From contig NC_135199.1 of NCBI RefSeq assembly GCF_050948175.1, forward strand, positions 12,032,501-12,096,500: DNA of 64,000 nt, in the 5' to 3' direction. Positions within the stretch are counted from its first letter, which is position 1. Each line of letters begins with the position of its first letter. The stretch comes from Xylocopa sonorina (Eukaryota; Arthropoda; Insecta; Hymenoptera; Apidae). The notes under the pieces are model-generated. The model saw only the letters and a list, made by a program, of their open reading frames with translations, had not been told where the DNA came from and made no database searches. Shown piece after piece: positions 1-13,363 of this stretch. The position numbers were made by a program, and so were the translations under genes.

Positions 1-1273
1 TAACAAAACAAACGCCAGGAATTTTTTATTCCGATGCGTTATTATTAATCGCTAACGCCGCGATAGCGGCGCAACGTTCAACTGCTGGATGCATATGATT
101 CGTTTATTTATACTTCCCCCGGTTATTTATTATATTTGAAGTTGTTTATTTACATTTTCTTTTTTAAAGTAACGCGTATAAATTATTTACGTCGCGCGCG
201 GCGCCATTTCGCGTTGCGTTTTTTTTTTTTTTCAATTCATTTCATCGCGAGGCGGCGCGCGGAAATTTTTGTTTCGCTTCCGGAAACGAAAAACCATCGA
301 AGGAGAAAGAAACAAATCACTTCGCGGAGAAGAACAAGCGCAGACATTACGGCGCAAGGACAGAGGGGCGGGACGATAAAACGTTGACGTGCAGTTTAAC
401 GTATCCTTGGGGAAGGACAGGCTCGTATAAAACCGAACGCGGGATCGGGAGCATATTTATTTTCCGTGCCATTTAATAGCCGGCTTGCTGCGACAAGACA
501 ATCACACGAGTTTGGAAAATCGTCGGGCTAACTTAACGGCGCTATAAAACCCCGGCTTCTGGGGGCATACGCGTATCCCGTCGTCGCCCCCGCCTACCAG
601 TCGCGAGCTCACCCTTCGCCGCGCGACGCTTCGGGACGGGACGACCCCGGAACACTTCTTCCGCCACGTATATCCTCATTTGGCCACCGGTGTTTTACAA
701 CTCGACTCTCGTTTCACTCGACCGCTAAATGTGATGGATACCTAGAAGTTGCACGAGCCCACAATTCATAAAGCTGAAGCACGCACCGAGGCTAAACATT
801 GCGCGTTTTTCTCCTCTCCCTCCCCTCCTACCCCATTGCCTCGTATCTCGTTATTTGCTGAAATATATCGCGTTACGCAGTTACGCAACCTACGTACTGC
901 AACGACGCTTCCGCGTTTGAGATATCGTCGCGCGCGGAATGTTCACGCTCCGATTAATTAAACCGCGGGAAAAATGCGGCGACTCGCGCCTCGGGAGGTA
1001 CGCGCTTCGCCGCGTGCCCGACGAGTGGCCCTCTCGAACGAACCTTTCCAAAGCGGCGAACGAAACTATCGCGCGAGTGACACGAGCGGAAAGAGAATAA
1101 GATTTGTGGACGGCGAACGTTTTCGGAGCGCGCTCGGTCGTGCCACGGCCCGTATAATGAATTGCCCCTCTGATCTTTACCGCTTCGCGATTTAACGCGG
1201 ATTAACATTTCGCTTGCGAACGACAAACTTTGACGACGCGACCCGAGTTCGCAGTAATCCTAGGCGCGCGCGA

Positions 1274-1283
1274 GCTGATTTAT
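1274..1283 (+). promoter_or_regulatory. Exd/Hox-type site TGATTTATCG
   Basis: TGAT (Exd half) joined to TTAT (Hox half) fits the Exd-Hox composite consensus TGATTDAT. It is one of five exact copies of this decamer that I found in the window. Confidence 0.25.
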
Positions 1284-3489
1284 CGGCCCGGTAAATATAA
1301 CCTCCCTTGGCCACTTCGTTGGAACTTCCGTCTTCGACGAATTTCGATGTTACACATCGAGATGAGAGGGGAAGAGTTCGCTTGTGAATCACCTCGCCGG
1401 AGGAAACGATTCTTGTTGGACGCCCCAGGGGACTCGGATATCGCATTCGACGTACGTCGTCCTAACTACAGAGGGGTGGCTGCCTTTAATACCGCACGCG
1501 GACAGCATTTTTGATACGGCTGTCTCGCTCTTCTTCCAGCGAGAGTTATAGAAACTCAACGGGCGGGTGAAGAACCGATCAAGTTTGACCCGTTTGGTAG
1601 CCGCGGTGTGTTAAACGACGAAGGATTTGCCGGTTGTTTACAACGGCCGTGCGAAGTTTACGCGGTCAAGATAAATCTCGCGGCAAGATGGCTGTGCGGG
1701 TGCACGAAACACCGTCCGGATCAGCAAGATCCCTAATGAATCTGGCCGAAGGACCCTACGGAGTTGTTGGTCCCACGCCACTTTTGAGAAGGGTGCGGAC
1801 CGAACTTCGCGGCGGTTGCCGGTCTCGCGCGGTAGCTAAGACTTGGTTTCGAGTTTCCAACCAGCCGAGGATACCTCGCGAAGTATCGTTCCACCTTCCA
1901 GCAACTTACGACCGTTTGCAATTACCCACACTTATAACACGGCTACGAAAGCGGCACGAATCCCTCTCGCGGCAGTATTCGCAGTCCACCGCGCGTTCCA
2001 TCGCGGCGCAAGTATTCGCCAAGTTACTGTTATTCTTGCAAAGCTCAAGTCGCGTAAATAACGTGGACAGCGGCTGGACAGGGCTGAGCGAAGTTTATGG
2101 GGACGGACTAACCCCTGGCCGTGGCTGGGAAAAACTGCCACGACTCGTCCGCCGCTTCCTCGGAAGCTACCATCAACGTTCGAAAATTCCGATAAGAGTG
2201 ATAAAAAAATGATTCGTTAACTGGTAATCTAGTTCGCGTTGGTAGGTGACACGGGGATAGTTGACGAAACTTCCTGATCCTGGTGGAGCGATAAACGAGC
2301 GATAATAGCCGAGAGCGAAGCAACTTTTGCCGTACCGTGTAGTTATAGTTACATATTCCCGTTGACCGGGTCCATTTCGACCATGATGGCCGCGATACGG
2401 TCGCGTTACGGTTCACCGAGCGATTCGACGAGGAGACCCGTAGCCTCCGTGGTCCGGCCGTGGATGCAACCGCAACCAGACGTTAATACGCGCTCTGCGA
2501 CTCGTAGCTGTTAATCCCACCGGGGAGCTGGTCACGGCTGCTTTACTTTTAAGTCGTGCTCGAGCGACCAGCGACTAGAGAGAAACTTTGAACGTCTCCA
2601 CGAGAGACGGTTCCAAGATCTGGCGGTTTTTCGGGGAACCGCGGGTGCTCGATCAACGAAACCGTGTGCACCGTTGGCCACGCAGACGCCGGAAGCGTTA
2701 ATTCGACCGTGGGCCGTCTGCCGGAAGAGATCGGCTCGGTTGGACGCGTGTGATCGAGAGACCGGTTCGCGGTTAGCAGAAAAAGAGGCCGCGGCAACGG
2801 TGCCGGTCGCGGCGACGCGAGTAATTTCGTTTGCACGGGTGCCGGTTCGAGCGACACCCGGGACGGAATAATAGCGCGGTGCGACCGATAGATCAATTCG
2901 AGTACGCCGAGTTAATGATTAGCTCGCTCGGTTCTTGGCAATTTATCGGCGAACACCGGTACACCGGTGCCGGGAGTGACTTCGATAGTTAATTCGCAGA
3001 TAAGCACGCATTGAAAATGACGGATTGCCAGCGCGCACGGGCCCGGCGAAACCGGTGCTCGGGAGAATGTTTCGCGCGCATAAATAAAGGTGTCGCGGAG
3101 CCTAGCGACGCGAGGTCGGTGTCGTGGAAGTTCGCGAGGTGACGCGTCGCGGCGTACCTAGACGGCCGGGGCGACGTCATCGTCGCTACGCGATCCATAG
3201 GTAGGTGGATAGACCGTGTATTCCACGGACTCCCCCCGGCCATGAGAGTCTTCTTCAACAACCCCCTTTCTCTTCCGCCGCCGCTCGAGAGCGAAGACAT
3301 GCTCGAGAGTGCGGCCAGATACCGGGAAGGGAAGGAAGAAGGAAGGCGAGAGGGAAAGAAGAAGCGCAGGGGGGCCGGGGTGAGCGAAAAACAGAGAAAG
3401 AGAGTATAAAGTTCCCTGGACACACGGACCCGACGCATACGTAGTCATGGCACCAGGTATGGCGTAGTGCCGAGGCGGCGTGTTGGAAG

Positions 3490-3499
3490 CGATAAATCA
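3490..3499 (-). promoter_or_regulatory. Exd/Hox-type site TGATTTATCG
   Basis: Second exact copy of the decamer, on the minus strand. Confidence 0.25.
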
Positions 3500-6400
3500 T
3501 GGGTTACCACATTGTAGCCCAGTAAATCATCGGACGCGGGTACGCGAGAGCTCCCAGCGTGAAATGAAACGAATTCATCTCTGTCAGCCCCCACTACCTG
3601 CCCCCTAGCCGCCTCTCTTTCTATCCCTTTCTCTTTCTACCCTCTCCTTCCCGTCCACCCCGTTCCGCCGCGCTGTTTCTTGCTCCCTCGCTCCCATCCT
3701 CCGCCCCCCAGTTTTGTCTCGTTTCACCTCATCCGCTACCACCATCCCTCGATCTCCACCGCCCACAACCATCCCCCCCCCCCCGCCCCTCTCTTTCCCC
3801 TTCGACCCTCCCCGCCCGCGTGTTTTCTATCCTTCGCACGCAACTGGATAGGGTGGATACCTCTCTAGCTACGTACGTACATATACACCATCGGTCAGGC
3901 ACATATTTACCTTCCTCCTGGTTATACATAATACTTGCTTCCACATAACCCCGTCACGCTTCTTTTTCTAGAGAATCATCCAGCGTCTTTCGCACGCGGG
4001 ATTCCTTCATCTTCCACCCCCTCCGAAACCCCCTCTTACCGCCGTTCTCAAGTTTCCTCATCTTTTTTTTTCCCCTCCTCCCTCGTTTTCTCTCTCTCCT
4101 CCTCACGGTTCCTCGCCATCGCGCGGAGTGCCTCCATTATTCTTTTCCCAACTATTCTTTCGGACCCGATAGCCGGTTTACAGTTGCGTTCGTATTCATT
4201 TTCGAGCGGGGGTTTATTAAATCTATCGCCCGCGCTCTGCCTCCCACCATTGTTACGGACACGTATCACGGTATATCGAGAAACGATTCCGCGTCCATTC
4301 GTATACGCGCGTAATCGCGGAACGCTCGGCCATTCTCTGCTGTATTGTTCTTTAATACGTTCGTACATTCGTCCAATAAATCAGGCGACATTTGCGTGTC
4401 GTTTCCCCTTGTTTCGAAAGCCACCAAAGACGCCGTATCGAATCGACACGCGGAACCTCTCGTTCACCGCGATCCCGCCCTTCGTGCGATCGTTCCTCGA
4501 CACGATGGGGCGCAAAGGTCAACCGGTGCACCCCTTTCTGCGCCCCCTCGAATCCCAGCCTCGTCCACCGCCGCCATCGCCGATTGCGGAAGACACTCCG
4601 CAGTTGACAACCGCGATAGTTCTTCCGCGCGTATCGCCGGCCGTACATTTTATTCCGGAACGCCTATACGCGCGCGTTGATTTCCTTTCCCTTTGGTGAC
4701 GTTAAGTCACGGGCCAGGGTGGCGACGTGGCTGGGTGGCGGCGTGGTCGATGCGACGACGACGGGCGGGGGTGCACGTCGGCACCGCAATATTTATCGTA
4801 ATTTGATACAAGCGGGCCAGGAACAAAAAATTGCTTCTAGCCAGCTCGAGATCCAGCGACGGGAGTGGGGACGTAAAGGGGTGGGGGTCAGGGGGATAGA
4901 AAGGAGAGCCATAGATCGCGAGCAGCTCAGACGCAGCCGCGCCCTCGTCCTCCTCGACCCCCCTGCGACTCGCTATCGTCCGATACTCCTCGTTTCTCCG
5001 GCCCCTCGTCGCTGGATACTCCAACTTTCCCTTCTCCTCGATCGAGCCACCCTCTTTCCTCCACTTCCGTATTATATACGCTCTTCCTTGATCCGGCGTT
5101 CGATCATCTCGGGTAAACAGTGGTGACCGATGACTCGCGAAAACGTGCCGGCTTCCTGACTAGATCCGGTAAACACGCCCGTTTTTCGACGAAGCGCACA
5201 CCCTTCCCCTCCGCTCCAGCCACCAATCTCGAATCACTCCACGGATGGTATAATATATTTCGTGTTTCCGTGTTCCATCTTTTTTTCTCTTTTATTTTTT
5301 TTTCCCCCTCGACTGGTTTTAGTTTTCATTTTTTTCGCCACCGCTAACACTTTGGAGTTTAATTCGACGGGGTGCGAGTTTGAGGCTGATACCGAAATTG
5401 CGCTCCGTTACACCGTAAATTTCGCGATAAATCCTGGCCAGCGCTCGCGTGTCGCACCGGCTACGCGGAAACGCGGCCGCTCTGTTTGGACGGGCACGCT
5501 AGAAATTGTTGCTGACGACGACAAATATTTCGCGCGCTCGTATTTTCGCTGTAATTCTGTTTGATTTAATCGGCTGGCGGTTGTAGCCTCGATTTTTCGC
5601 CGCTTCGACCGGGTCAAGGATGGCCGAAGCTGCGCCACCGTTCGCCCAGCGTGGTCAGGAAATAGGAGACGCGCGAGGCAACTTCGAATTCGACCGTGAA
5701 GATACCCGCCTCCATTAATCGAATAGATCTTAATTAGCATCCGGTTGATTCTAAAACATCGTAGCTATTTATCATTCTCAATTATAGCGGCGCTCCCGCG
5801 TGATAAACGACAGCGTTGCTTCTGGTGACAAAGAACGGCTTCTCGTTCATTAGCACCCGGTAATACTAGGAACCCTATGGATATATGGGGACGCGTCGAT
5901 TTCACCTGCATAGCAAACATAAACATTATATAGAGAAATGATCGATGACCGTTACCATTGCAACTAAAACTTCTGAACCCATTACGACAAGAACATTTGT
6001 ACCAGGAGGGGGATGAAGTAATTGCAAAAGGTCGCTTCGGGTCCCGAGTAATCCATTTCGCCCGGTGACGGTCTCCTCGGTTGCTCGTCTTTCCACTAAA
6101 AATGAGACGGTCGGACGCGGTAATGCATCGCGAAGGAGGGACCGGTAATTCAGCGCGCGAGCGGAGGGGTGAAACGGAACGTCGCGGCGGACGTAACGCA
6201 CGACTGCAAGTAATCCGCGGGAGGTCGTTGGTCACGAGGAGCAAGAATGCAAGGAAGTAGTGCACTAATTAGGAGTCACCTCCATTTGTTCTTTTATTTA
6301 ATCAGTGCAGACCGGAGGGGCGGTCGGAGGAGGAGGGGGCCGCGGGAGCCGAGGGGGTGGTAGACAGCAGGGGTGGCGGAAGAGGAAAAGCCGAAGCAGA

Positions 6401-8625
6401 GAGAAGAGAACGGCGAGGAGGAGGTTTCTCGCGTTGCGGTGGCAGACTATTACGGGACTCCCACATAAATTGGATTGTCGCTCGGTCCAAATGTATGTAG
6501 CGATAAATCCAGCCGGCAAAAATAATGGCGACTCATTTTGTAAATGGCGTAAAACTTAAAATTGTGCCGGGCTGACGGTGAGAGAGTTTTATGGATGGGG
6601 TGACAGCGTCGCGCTATCGCAATCGGTATCAGCGGACCGGCTTAGAAAAAGAGATAGATAGGACCGGCTGAATAGAATTGGTTACGTGAGCAAAGAAAAG
6701 AGATTGCAACGAGGCTGGGAGGAGGACCAGGAAATTCTACGGGCAAAGCGGGAGGGACGGAGAGAGAGAGGAGAAACAGTCTTGCCACCCCCGCCAATAA
6801 AGCGTTCTCCAGGCTCCTTTTGTCTCGAGACTGTTCTCCATCTTGACGATACGCATTCAAAACATCTTGCATCGTCGAGGGAATACGCGCGTATAGACGA
6901 TGGACTGTTCCTCGTTTATTATTAAAAAACCAAAGTTACTCGTATTGTTAAAAATAATAGCAATACAAATGTTCGATATCTTTAGGTGGTTCAGAGTTCG
7001 TGTTACGTAGTTTTGTAGATAGAGATGAACCGAACGAGGTTCCGTGCGGGTAATTTGACCATCGCATCGGCCTATCGGTCTGACTCACCCCTGACGTATA
7101 CGAGAGCCCCTAACCCTAGCGAATCTCATGACTATCCGTGCCGAGAACCGAACCTGGGACCACCTTTATAGCCGACTTCATTGAACGCAGCGCGCGTTTA
7201 TCTCCGAACGTGTTCGTCATCCCCTCCCCGTGTGCTCGATGCACACCAGCCTGCCTGCCAACCCTATCCTCGCACCCTCTTCCTCCGGCTCACCCTCGGT
7301 CCCGCTGTCTTTCTTCCTTTCTCTCTCCATCTCTTTGCCCCCGTACCCTTTATACTGTCAATGCGGCGCTGAGCTCCGGTGCATCTTCCCGTGGCACGAC
7401 TGGTAGGGACTCGAAAGCCCGAAATCGCTTCGTCTTCATTTACCAATGGCCAACATTGATTCTCGTTCTTCTTATTGCCGTTGTCGCGAGGCGGTACTAA
7501 GCTAAAGTAAGGGGGTGGCTGCCGAGCTTTATTTATAGAACAGTCGAAAGCAGCCGGATTTCACCGCGACCCGTGCATTCGAACGATCCCAGTCTCCCGT
7601 TCTTCCATCATTTTCATCGACGACGTCGGCTCTCGGATCTGACCTTCCATCCCTGCGCGGTACGATTAGAAAAGCGAACCCTCGCGGTCCGAGGGGCCGA
7701 ACCCGTGAAAGAAACGTTCGAATAACCAGAGAAGAGATCGTGGCGAGGGCAATTCCGTTTCTTACAGCCGAAGTAATAAAAGTCCCGCGGCGTAAGAAGC
7801 ACGCTCTGCCCCCGAGATAGATAGGAAATCTAATTCGAGAAGAAGAGGGTGGCGCGCGCGTCCGGATCTCGAAAGATCATCCCTCAGTGTATTATTTATA
7901 CGCCGGCGAAATTGGTGGTCGGGCACGCTAGGCACGCTCTCCCATCTACTCTGCCGTGGGAGGGCAACGCTCGTTATTTTCTACCCTTTTCGGCGGGAAA
8001 ATTTCATATGTGGAATGCCGCGCGACCGACAACATTCTTTAAATTAATATACAACTTCCCCGTGAACTGAAGCGCATACGCTGGTAGGTAAATAACACGT
8101 CGGAACTGCACTTTACGAGTCAATTTGACGCACGTGACAAGAGCTAGGAGGAAAAGTGTGCGACTGTGCGACTTCGAAATCATAGAATGCCGCGAAACGC
8201 CGATTGCCCGGGGAAGCTATCGTCATATTGAAATTGCTAAGCAGCTCGATGAGATTCGGAGGCGTTTCGCGAAGCAGCTGGGCAAGGACGAAGCAGCGCG
8301 TTCGAAATTACGTACGGAGATGATCGTGCAAAACGGGGCACGTAAAGCGGCGGGGGGAAGCTGATCGAAAGCCAATAATTGGGATAAACCCGTCCCCAAC
8401 CAGCAGTTTCCGGGAGATCTCGTTTCACGGCTCGATTCTGTCACGGAACCGAGGAACGAGTTTCGGGACCGCATCCACGCCGAAGGGATAACTAGAAAAC
8501 TTCTTTCCCGCCCGAGTCTCGAACGCGAAACACTTTCTGCGGCACGCTCCCTCGTCCCTGACAAAATCCCTTCGCCCACCCCCTCCCCCATTTTTATCCT
8601 TATCCCTTATACCGGTCGTATCCGG

Positions 8626-8660
8626 GGACGCGACGCGACGCGACGCGGCGCGGCGCGACG
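8626..8660. repeat. (GACGC)n pentanucleotide repeat
   Basis: Six to seven copies of GACGC with GGCGC variants. Confidence 0.9.
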
Positions 8661-9056
8661 GACGGCGGGGGCGAGATGGAAAAGGAGAAGGCGGGTATCC
8701 TCGCGGCGCAAGGACGTGTTCACCCAAATGCGCTGTTAAAATTTTGGACACAATCTCACCATTTGTCTTGCGGGACCTGGGAATAAATCTCTGCCGGCTC
8801 AGGCGGACTAAGAAAAACGCCTCGCCCCATGTTACACGCGCTCGCGTGTCTGTGTGGATCAACCCGTGGCCCTGGAGTTGGTGTGAGTGCGTGTCGGTAC
8901 CACCAGGCTTTCCACCATTTTTATCCTCCTTTTTTCTTTCTCTTTCTCCTTCCTCTCCCGTCTTCATCCTTACCACCCTTTGCTGGACTGGAACGAACAC
9001 CCTCCCTTCGTCCTAAGCCTGCCTGCTCTCTCTCTGTCCAATATCCGATGTTCCAT

Positions 9057-9066
9057 CGATAAATCA
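9057..9066 (-). promoter_or_regulatory. Exd/Hox-type site TGATTTATCG
   Basis: Third exact copy, minus strand, with ATTATGATTTATCGATGG around it. Confidence 0.25.
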
Positions 9067-10014
9067 TAATATTCGTATTAACATTCCTCGCACTTCTTTC
9101 GCGCTACGCTCCGTTCCTCCGCCGCGCTCCACCCGCCACGATGGATGACCCGTCCGACCCACCAACACTGCAAAAACTTCCCGATAGAGCGTGGGTGGCG
9201 GTTTGCGCGAAGTAAGCAAACGCGGACACCGACGGGAGGACAGAGGGTGGCCGAGAAGGTGGTACCGCGAGGGAGAGAAATCGAATCGGCCCCGCGATAA
9301 GACGCGCGAATCGTTCAATAAACGGGGGAGACCTGTTATTACCGGCCTTTTCCTTTTTGCGGCCAGGGAAGCACGAAGTTGCTAAAACAGGCCGCAGCGG
9401 CTGCACGAATATTTCATCCCGGTTGACGTTGCGCTGCGGTAAATCAGCCGCGATGTTCTTGACTTCGTGCCTTCGATACCTCGATCCCAGCATGTGGGAT
9501 TTCACACTTTTTCTAACAGCCGAGCCCCGGTTACCCGCGAACTCGACGTCTTGCGTACATACTTGTTTCTCGTTTCGAATTGTTTCCTCCCACTTTACAT
9601 TTCTATTCAGAATCGTAGAGATGTTCGCTAATTTCTTACTTTCGTCCTACCTTGCTGTTATCCATCGTACTTCGTCTCCAGTATACGAGTCGTACAAAAC
9701 TTCCCCCAACCCCTTCACATAATATCCCAGTCACCTGTCCTCGCCAAACGCTCGAACAAATACCCGAACCTCCGTCGACAAGATTCGGTCGCATCTCGAG
9801 GTGTATGCAGACGGCTGCGAGCCGGTCGAGCGTTCCACGGGAATATCGAAGCTGAACGCATCTACATTTCGGTGCGGGTACTTTATATGACGATAACTCA
9901 GAACGCGACATCACCGCACGTTCGCGCACGGTATTCTCCGGCGGTGAAGAGAACCGGCGTAAAATATGTGTCTGGTGTCTTATTCTTCACTCGTTGCACA
10001 CGCTGCCTCTTGGA

Positions 10015-10039
10015 GGCGGCGGCGGCGGCGGCGGCGGCG
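10015..10039. repeat. (GGC)n trinucleotide repeat
   Basis: Eight GGC units on the plus strand; no supported gene contains them. Confidence 0.95.
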
Positions 10040-12245
10040 AAACGAAAGAAGCAGCGGAGGAAAACAAAGGAGGAGGACCCTCGAACAGGGGGTTGCTCGC
10101 GCTCGTGTCTCCACGGTTGCTTCGAACGGAACGTCGTTATTGCCGCTGTCGCTTTTCCACGCCGCTCGTCTCTTCGCTCTCCGATGGAGTTACGATTATT
10201 ATCGCGGCCAAGCCGGATGACCGCGAAATGCGGCCGCTGTCACATTACAGTCTCGACCGAGGATATCACCGAGGAATGCTTGACTGGCCACGGCTGCTCC
10301 TTGGCGAGCTTTTCGCCCGATTTCCTGGCGCTTCGATGCCCGCGCGTCCACTCGAATTCCCTTCGCTGCCTGGGGATCCATCGTTATACTCCTTTCGGGA
10401 GGGTTGTCCGCGTTGCCCCTGCGCGTAGATTTATTACGAAGCCAAAGAATTTTTCGATGAGAACACGTTCGTCATCGATCGCGATCGGTTCCATTAGCAT
10501 CCTGACGTGATACCGTGATTTATTAAGAGTCGGAGAAGGGGTGTGTGGGGGTGGCAACGTTAGACGGGGCAGGCACGCGCTTCTACAGCGAGGCAACGAC
10601 ACGAGTCAGTCCTTCATGACGATGAAAGGGAGATTACTTCGCAGTGGTTGCTTTAGGAGAAGGGCGGAACGTGTTCTTGCATACATTTAAAATATTCTGC
10701 TTCGGAACCTCCTCGTAAAGCCCAGCCGCGGCTGTATGTACCCAATACACGCGGGACGGCCGTAAGGGAGTAATGTATGCGGTTCTGGTAATGCACTTAG
10801 GAAGATAAGAGAGCTTCCCCACTTATTCGGGGAATATTACCCGGGTCTGAAAAACCAACAGACGCTGCAGAAAGGACGAAACGCGGCCGCCCGGCGGCGG
10901 TACCGGCCCGGCGACGCCGCGTATAACGACACCGGCCTCGCTTTGTCACCACCAACTTGGAAAAATGTGTTCGAACCGATTTAATTACCCGGTCCATCCC
11001 AGCTCGTCCCCGCTCGTTAACACGATTTTAGTAAACAGTAAGAAATTCCCCAATGCAAACTGGCCAAGGAGATACCAGAAGTAGCGTGGAACAGCAGAAT
11101 CGCTCGGTTATCGTAAACCTTTCAGGGTCCACGCTCCAGAGATTATTCCGAACGGATTTCTCGAACTTAAACGTTCATCTTCCAGATTACGCGGTTTAAA
11201 CTGTACTGGCTATAAGGGTATATAAGCTGAGCCAGCGCGATCGTTCGGTTTCCGTCGTGGAATCCCGTAAATTTCCTTCAGACCGTTTGACGGAACGGTG
11301 CACGCAGGTTGGACTCGGCGCATACCGTTCCGTCCGTAACCGTCCGCGGTTCCCCACTGGTTTCGCCCGGAACGCGTTACCCCGACGATCTGATTAACTC
11401 CGTTCCGTCTCCGTTAAGAGTTCGGACGAGGCGCGCGTGGTTGAACCTTATATGAGCTTCTAATGCATTACCCCGGGTTATGCGAGGAGCGAGGAGAGGC
11501 GTACGAGACAAGGATCGAGCGAGGCTCGTCGTGGAAGCGGCGCATGCAAGCTCGCAGGCCGGAATGGAGTCGTAGGATAGCAATTTCGACCGAGCAGTAA
11601 TAAAGCACGTCTGCGCGCCGAAATCCTGATGAATGGCCGCGCTTAGGCTTGAAATGGAGAAGCGACGAGCCACTAACACTTACTCGCGCCTCGCTGTTCC
11701 TCCCCTGGCGTACGCGTGCATGATCCTTTCCTCCCTATCTGCCGGCTCGAGCACACCTCTCTCTCCCCTCCTCTCCCTCTCGTTTCATCGTTCTCGATCA
11801 TTCGATGCCCTCTCCGTCCCACTCCCGGTTCGATCCCCGCGTCTCTTTATCCCGCCGCCTGATCCCTCCACATTTCAGCGTGCCCCGGCACAATTTATAC
11901 CTTCGATTTACCATCGGCGTGTTGCGCGGCTGTCATTGTTTTATCGACGAGTCGCGGCTTTATAATGAAGCTCGCCGCTATTTTTCTTCTCGCTCTTCTT
12001 CGCTCCTACCGCGGAACGTTAAATTATGACGGATCCGGCGCGACGGGTTGTCCGGTGGGATTTTACGGTCGCGCGGATTCGACGAGCCCGGGACGGCTCG
12101 CTTCGGGGTGGTTCGTCGGTTTTTTGTCCACGGCGAATTAGGGTGAATTAGGGGCACGATGCATGGAAAGTGGCAAGGAGGACGCGGCCTAGTCAGCCCC
12201 GGCGATATTTCTGTTTCAACTTTACGACCGACGACGTCCCCGTTT

Positions 12246-12264
12246 GCGCGCGCGCGCGCGCGCG
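12246..12264. repeat. (GC)n dinucleotide repeat
   Basis: Alternating GC for 19 bases. Alternating purine-pyrimidine GC tracts can adopt Z-DNA. Confidence 0.95.
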
Positions 12265-12313
12265 ACCACGACGGCGCAGGAATGAATGAATCTATACGTT
12301 CGCAGAAATGGGA

Positions 12314-12361
12314 AGGCAGGAGAGCAGGCAAGGCAGGCAAGCAGGCAGGCAGGCAGGCAGG
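12314..12361. repeat. (GGCA)n tetranucleotide repeat
   Basis: About ten GGCA units with interruptions, 50 bases after the (GC)n tract. Confidence 0.92.
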
Positions 12362-13291
12362 GCCACATGCACACACGTGCATACGTATAGGACGAGGGGC
12401 TGGAAAGAGGGAGGCTGGTTGGCTTGGTGAAGCCCAATAAATCTGGTCATCCCGAATTGAGAATGTAAAATACATGCGGTCCGCATCTGCGCGAGCGTGC
12501 GCAGAGATTTATCAGTACGGTGCTCTCGATGGGCAGGTACTGCCTCTAATTTATTCGTCTGTTTCATGGACTCTCTCGGACCTGATAGCGCGCCGTCTTA
12601 ATTCGGCCGATTTTGTCGAGGCGGTACCAGGGCCCGGCTCGTTGCTGCCATCGTACTTTAATAATCTCGGCCGGATGATATATCTCGCTATCTAAATACT
12701 TTCCTGCCGTCGCGTCGTTACCGTTCCCGACGCTATCGACGTGGGACAAGCGCTCGCCGCGGGCGGGGTGCAGCCGCTGATCCGATTCGTCGATATTAAT
12801 AAAGCAACCTCGACGACATCAAAATCGAGATAATTGGATTTTGTCCCAATTATCCGCTCGCTCCACGAAACTGGTAGCTAAGTTTCGGTTTAAAAAGGTT
12901 CGCGAGGAGGGGGCGAATGGTAGCGGAGCGACGCGATGCCTCGTGAATGGCTCCGACTAAGGTGAATGGGGTGGAGAACGCTCCGATCAACCTTTCGGAT
13001 AAAAAAAAAGGCGATCGATCCTGGAAGTTTCGCCTCTCTTTTGTCTCATTCGATGCACGTTCGTAAGGAACAATTTAGCGGAACGAGAGAAAATAAAATT
13101 TCGGTAATTACCGCGAAAAATGTTCGATTATGGTATCTGTTAGGGCGAACTGTACACCGGTAGGTTCACGTGGAGGTTACAGAAGGCAGCTAGTGTACCT
13201 ATAGCGGTAACTTCTGGGCCTCTAAATCAGCCTCCGTGTCGTGATTCATGGAGGGCAACCTCTTGCCTCCCTCGTCCCGCGCTGCGCCCCT

Positions 13292-13296
<5 letters not shown>

Positions 13297-13361
<65 letters not shown>
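13297..13361. repeat. (CT)n microsatellite
   Basis: About 32 CT units without interruption on the plus strand, the longest dinucleotide tract in the window. It creates low-complexity Ser/Leu and Arg/Glu reading frames on both strands that are not genes. Confidence 0.98.

Positions 13362-13363
<2 letters not shown>

Larger units (their letters stand above)
1..13296. other. Intergenic Hox-complex DNA, no gene recognised
   Basis: By gene order this is the Antp-side part of the Ubx-Antp interval. It contains a T run (219-232), pyrimidine-rich DNA (about 3590-3850 and 4060-4110) with a C run (3773-3784), and the listed simple repeats. Open frames such as 1634-2212, 3935-4699 and 9872-10510 have no domain, no matching splice sites and low-complexity composition, so I do not call them genes. 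Confidence 0.7.

Noticed and set aside
3935..4699. 254-codon open frame on the plus strand
   Set aside because: It is Ser/Pro/Arg/Leu-rich low-complexity translation of pyrimidine- and GC-rich DNA, with no domain and competing frames on both strands.
9872..10510. 212-codon open frame containing an Ala/Gly repeat
   Set aside because: The repeat comes from (GGC)n and is open in several frames; nothing else in the frame resembles a protein.
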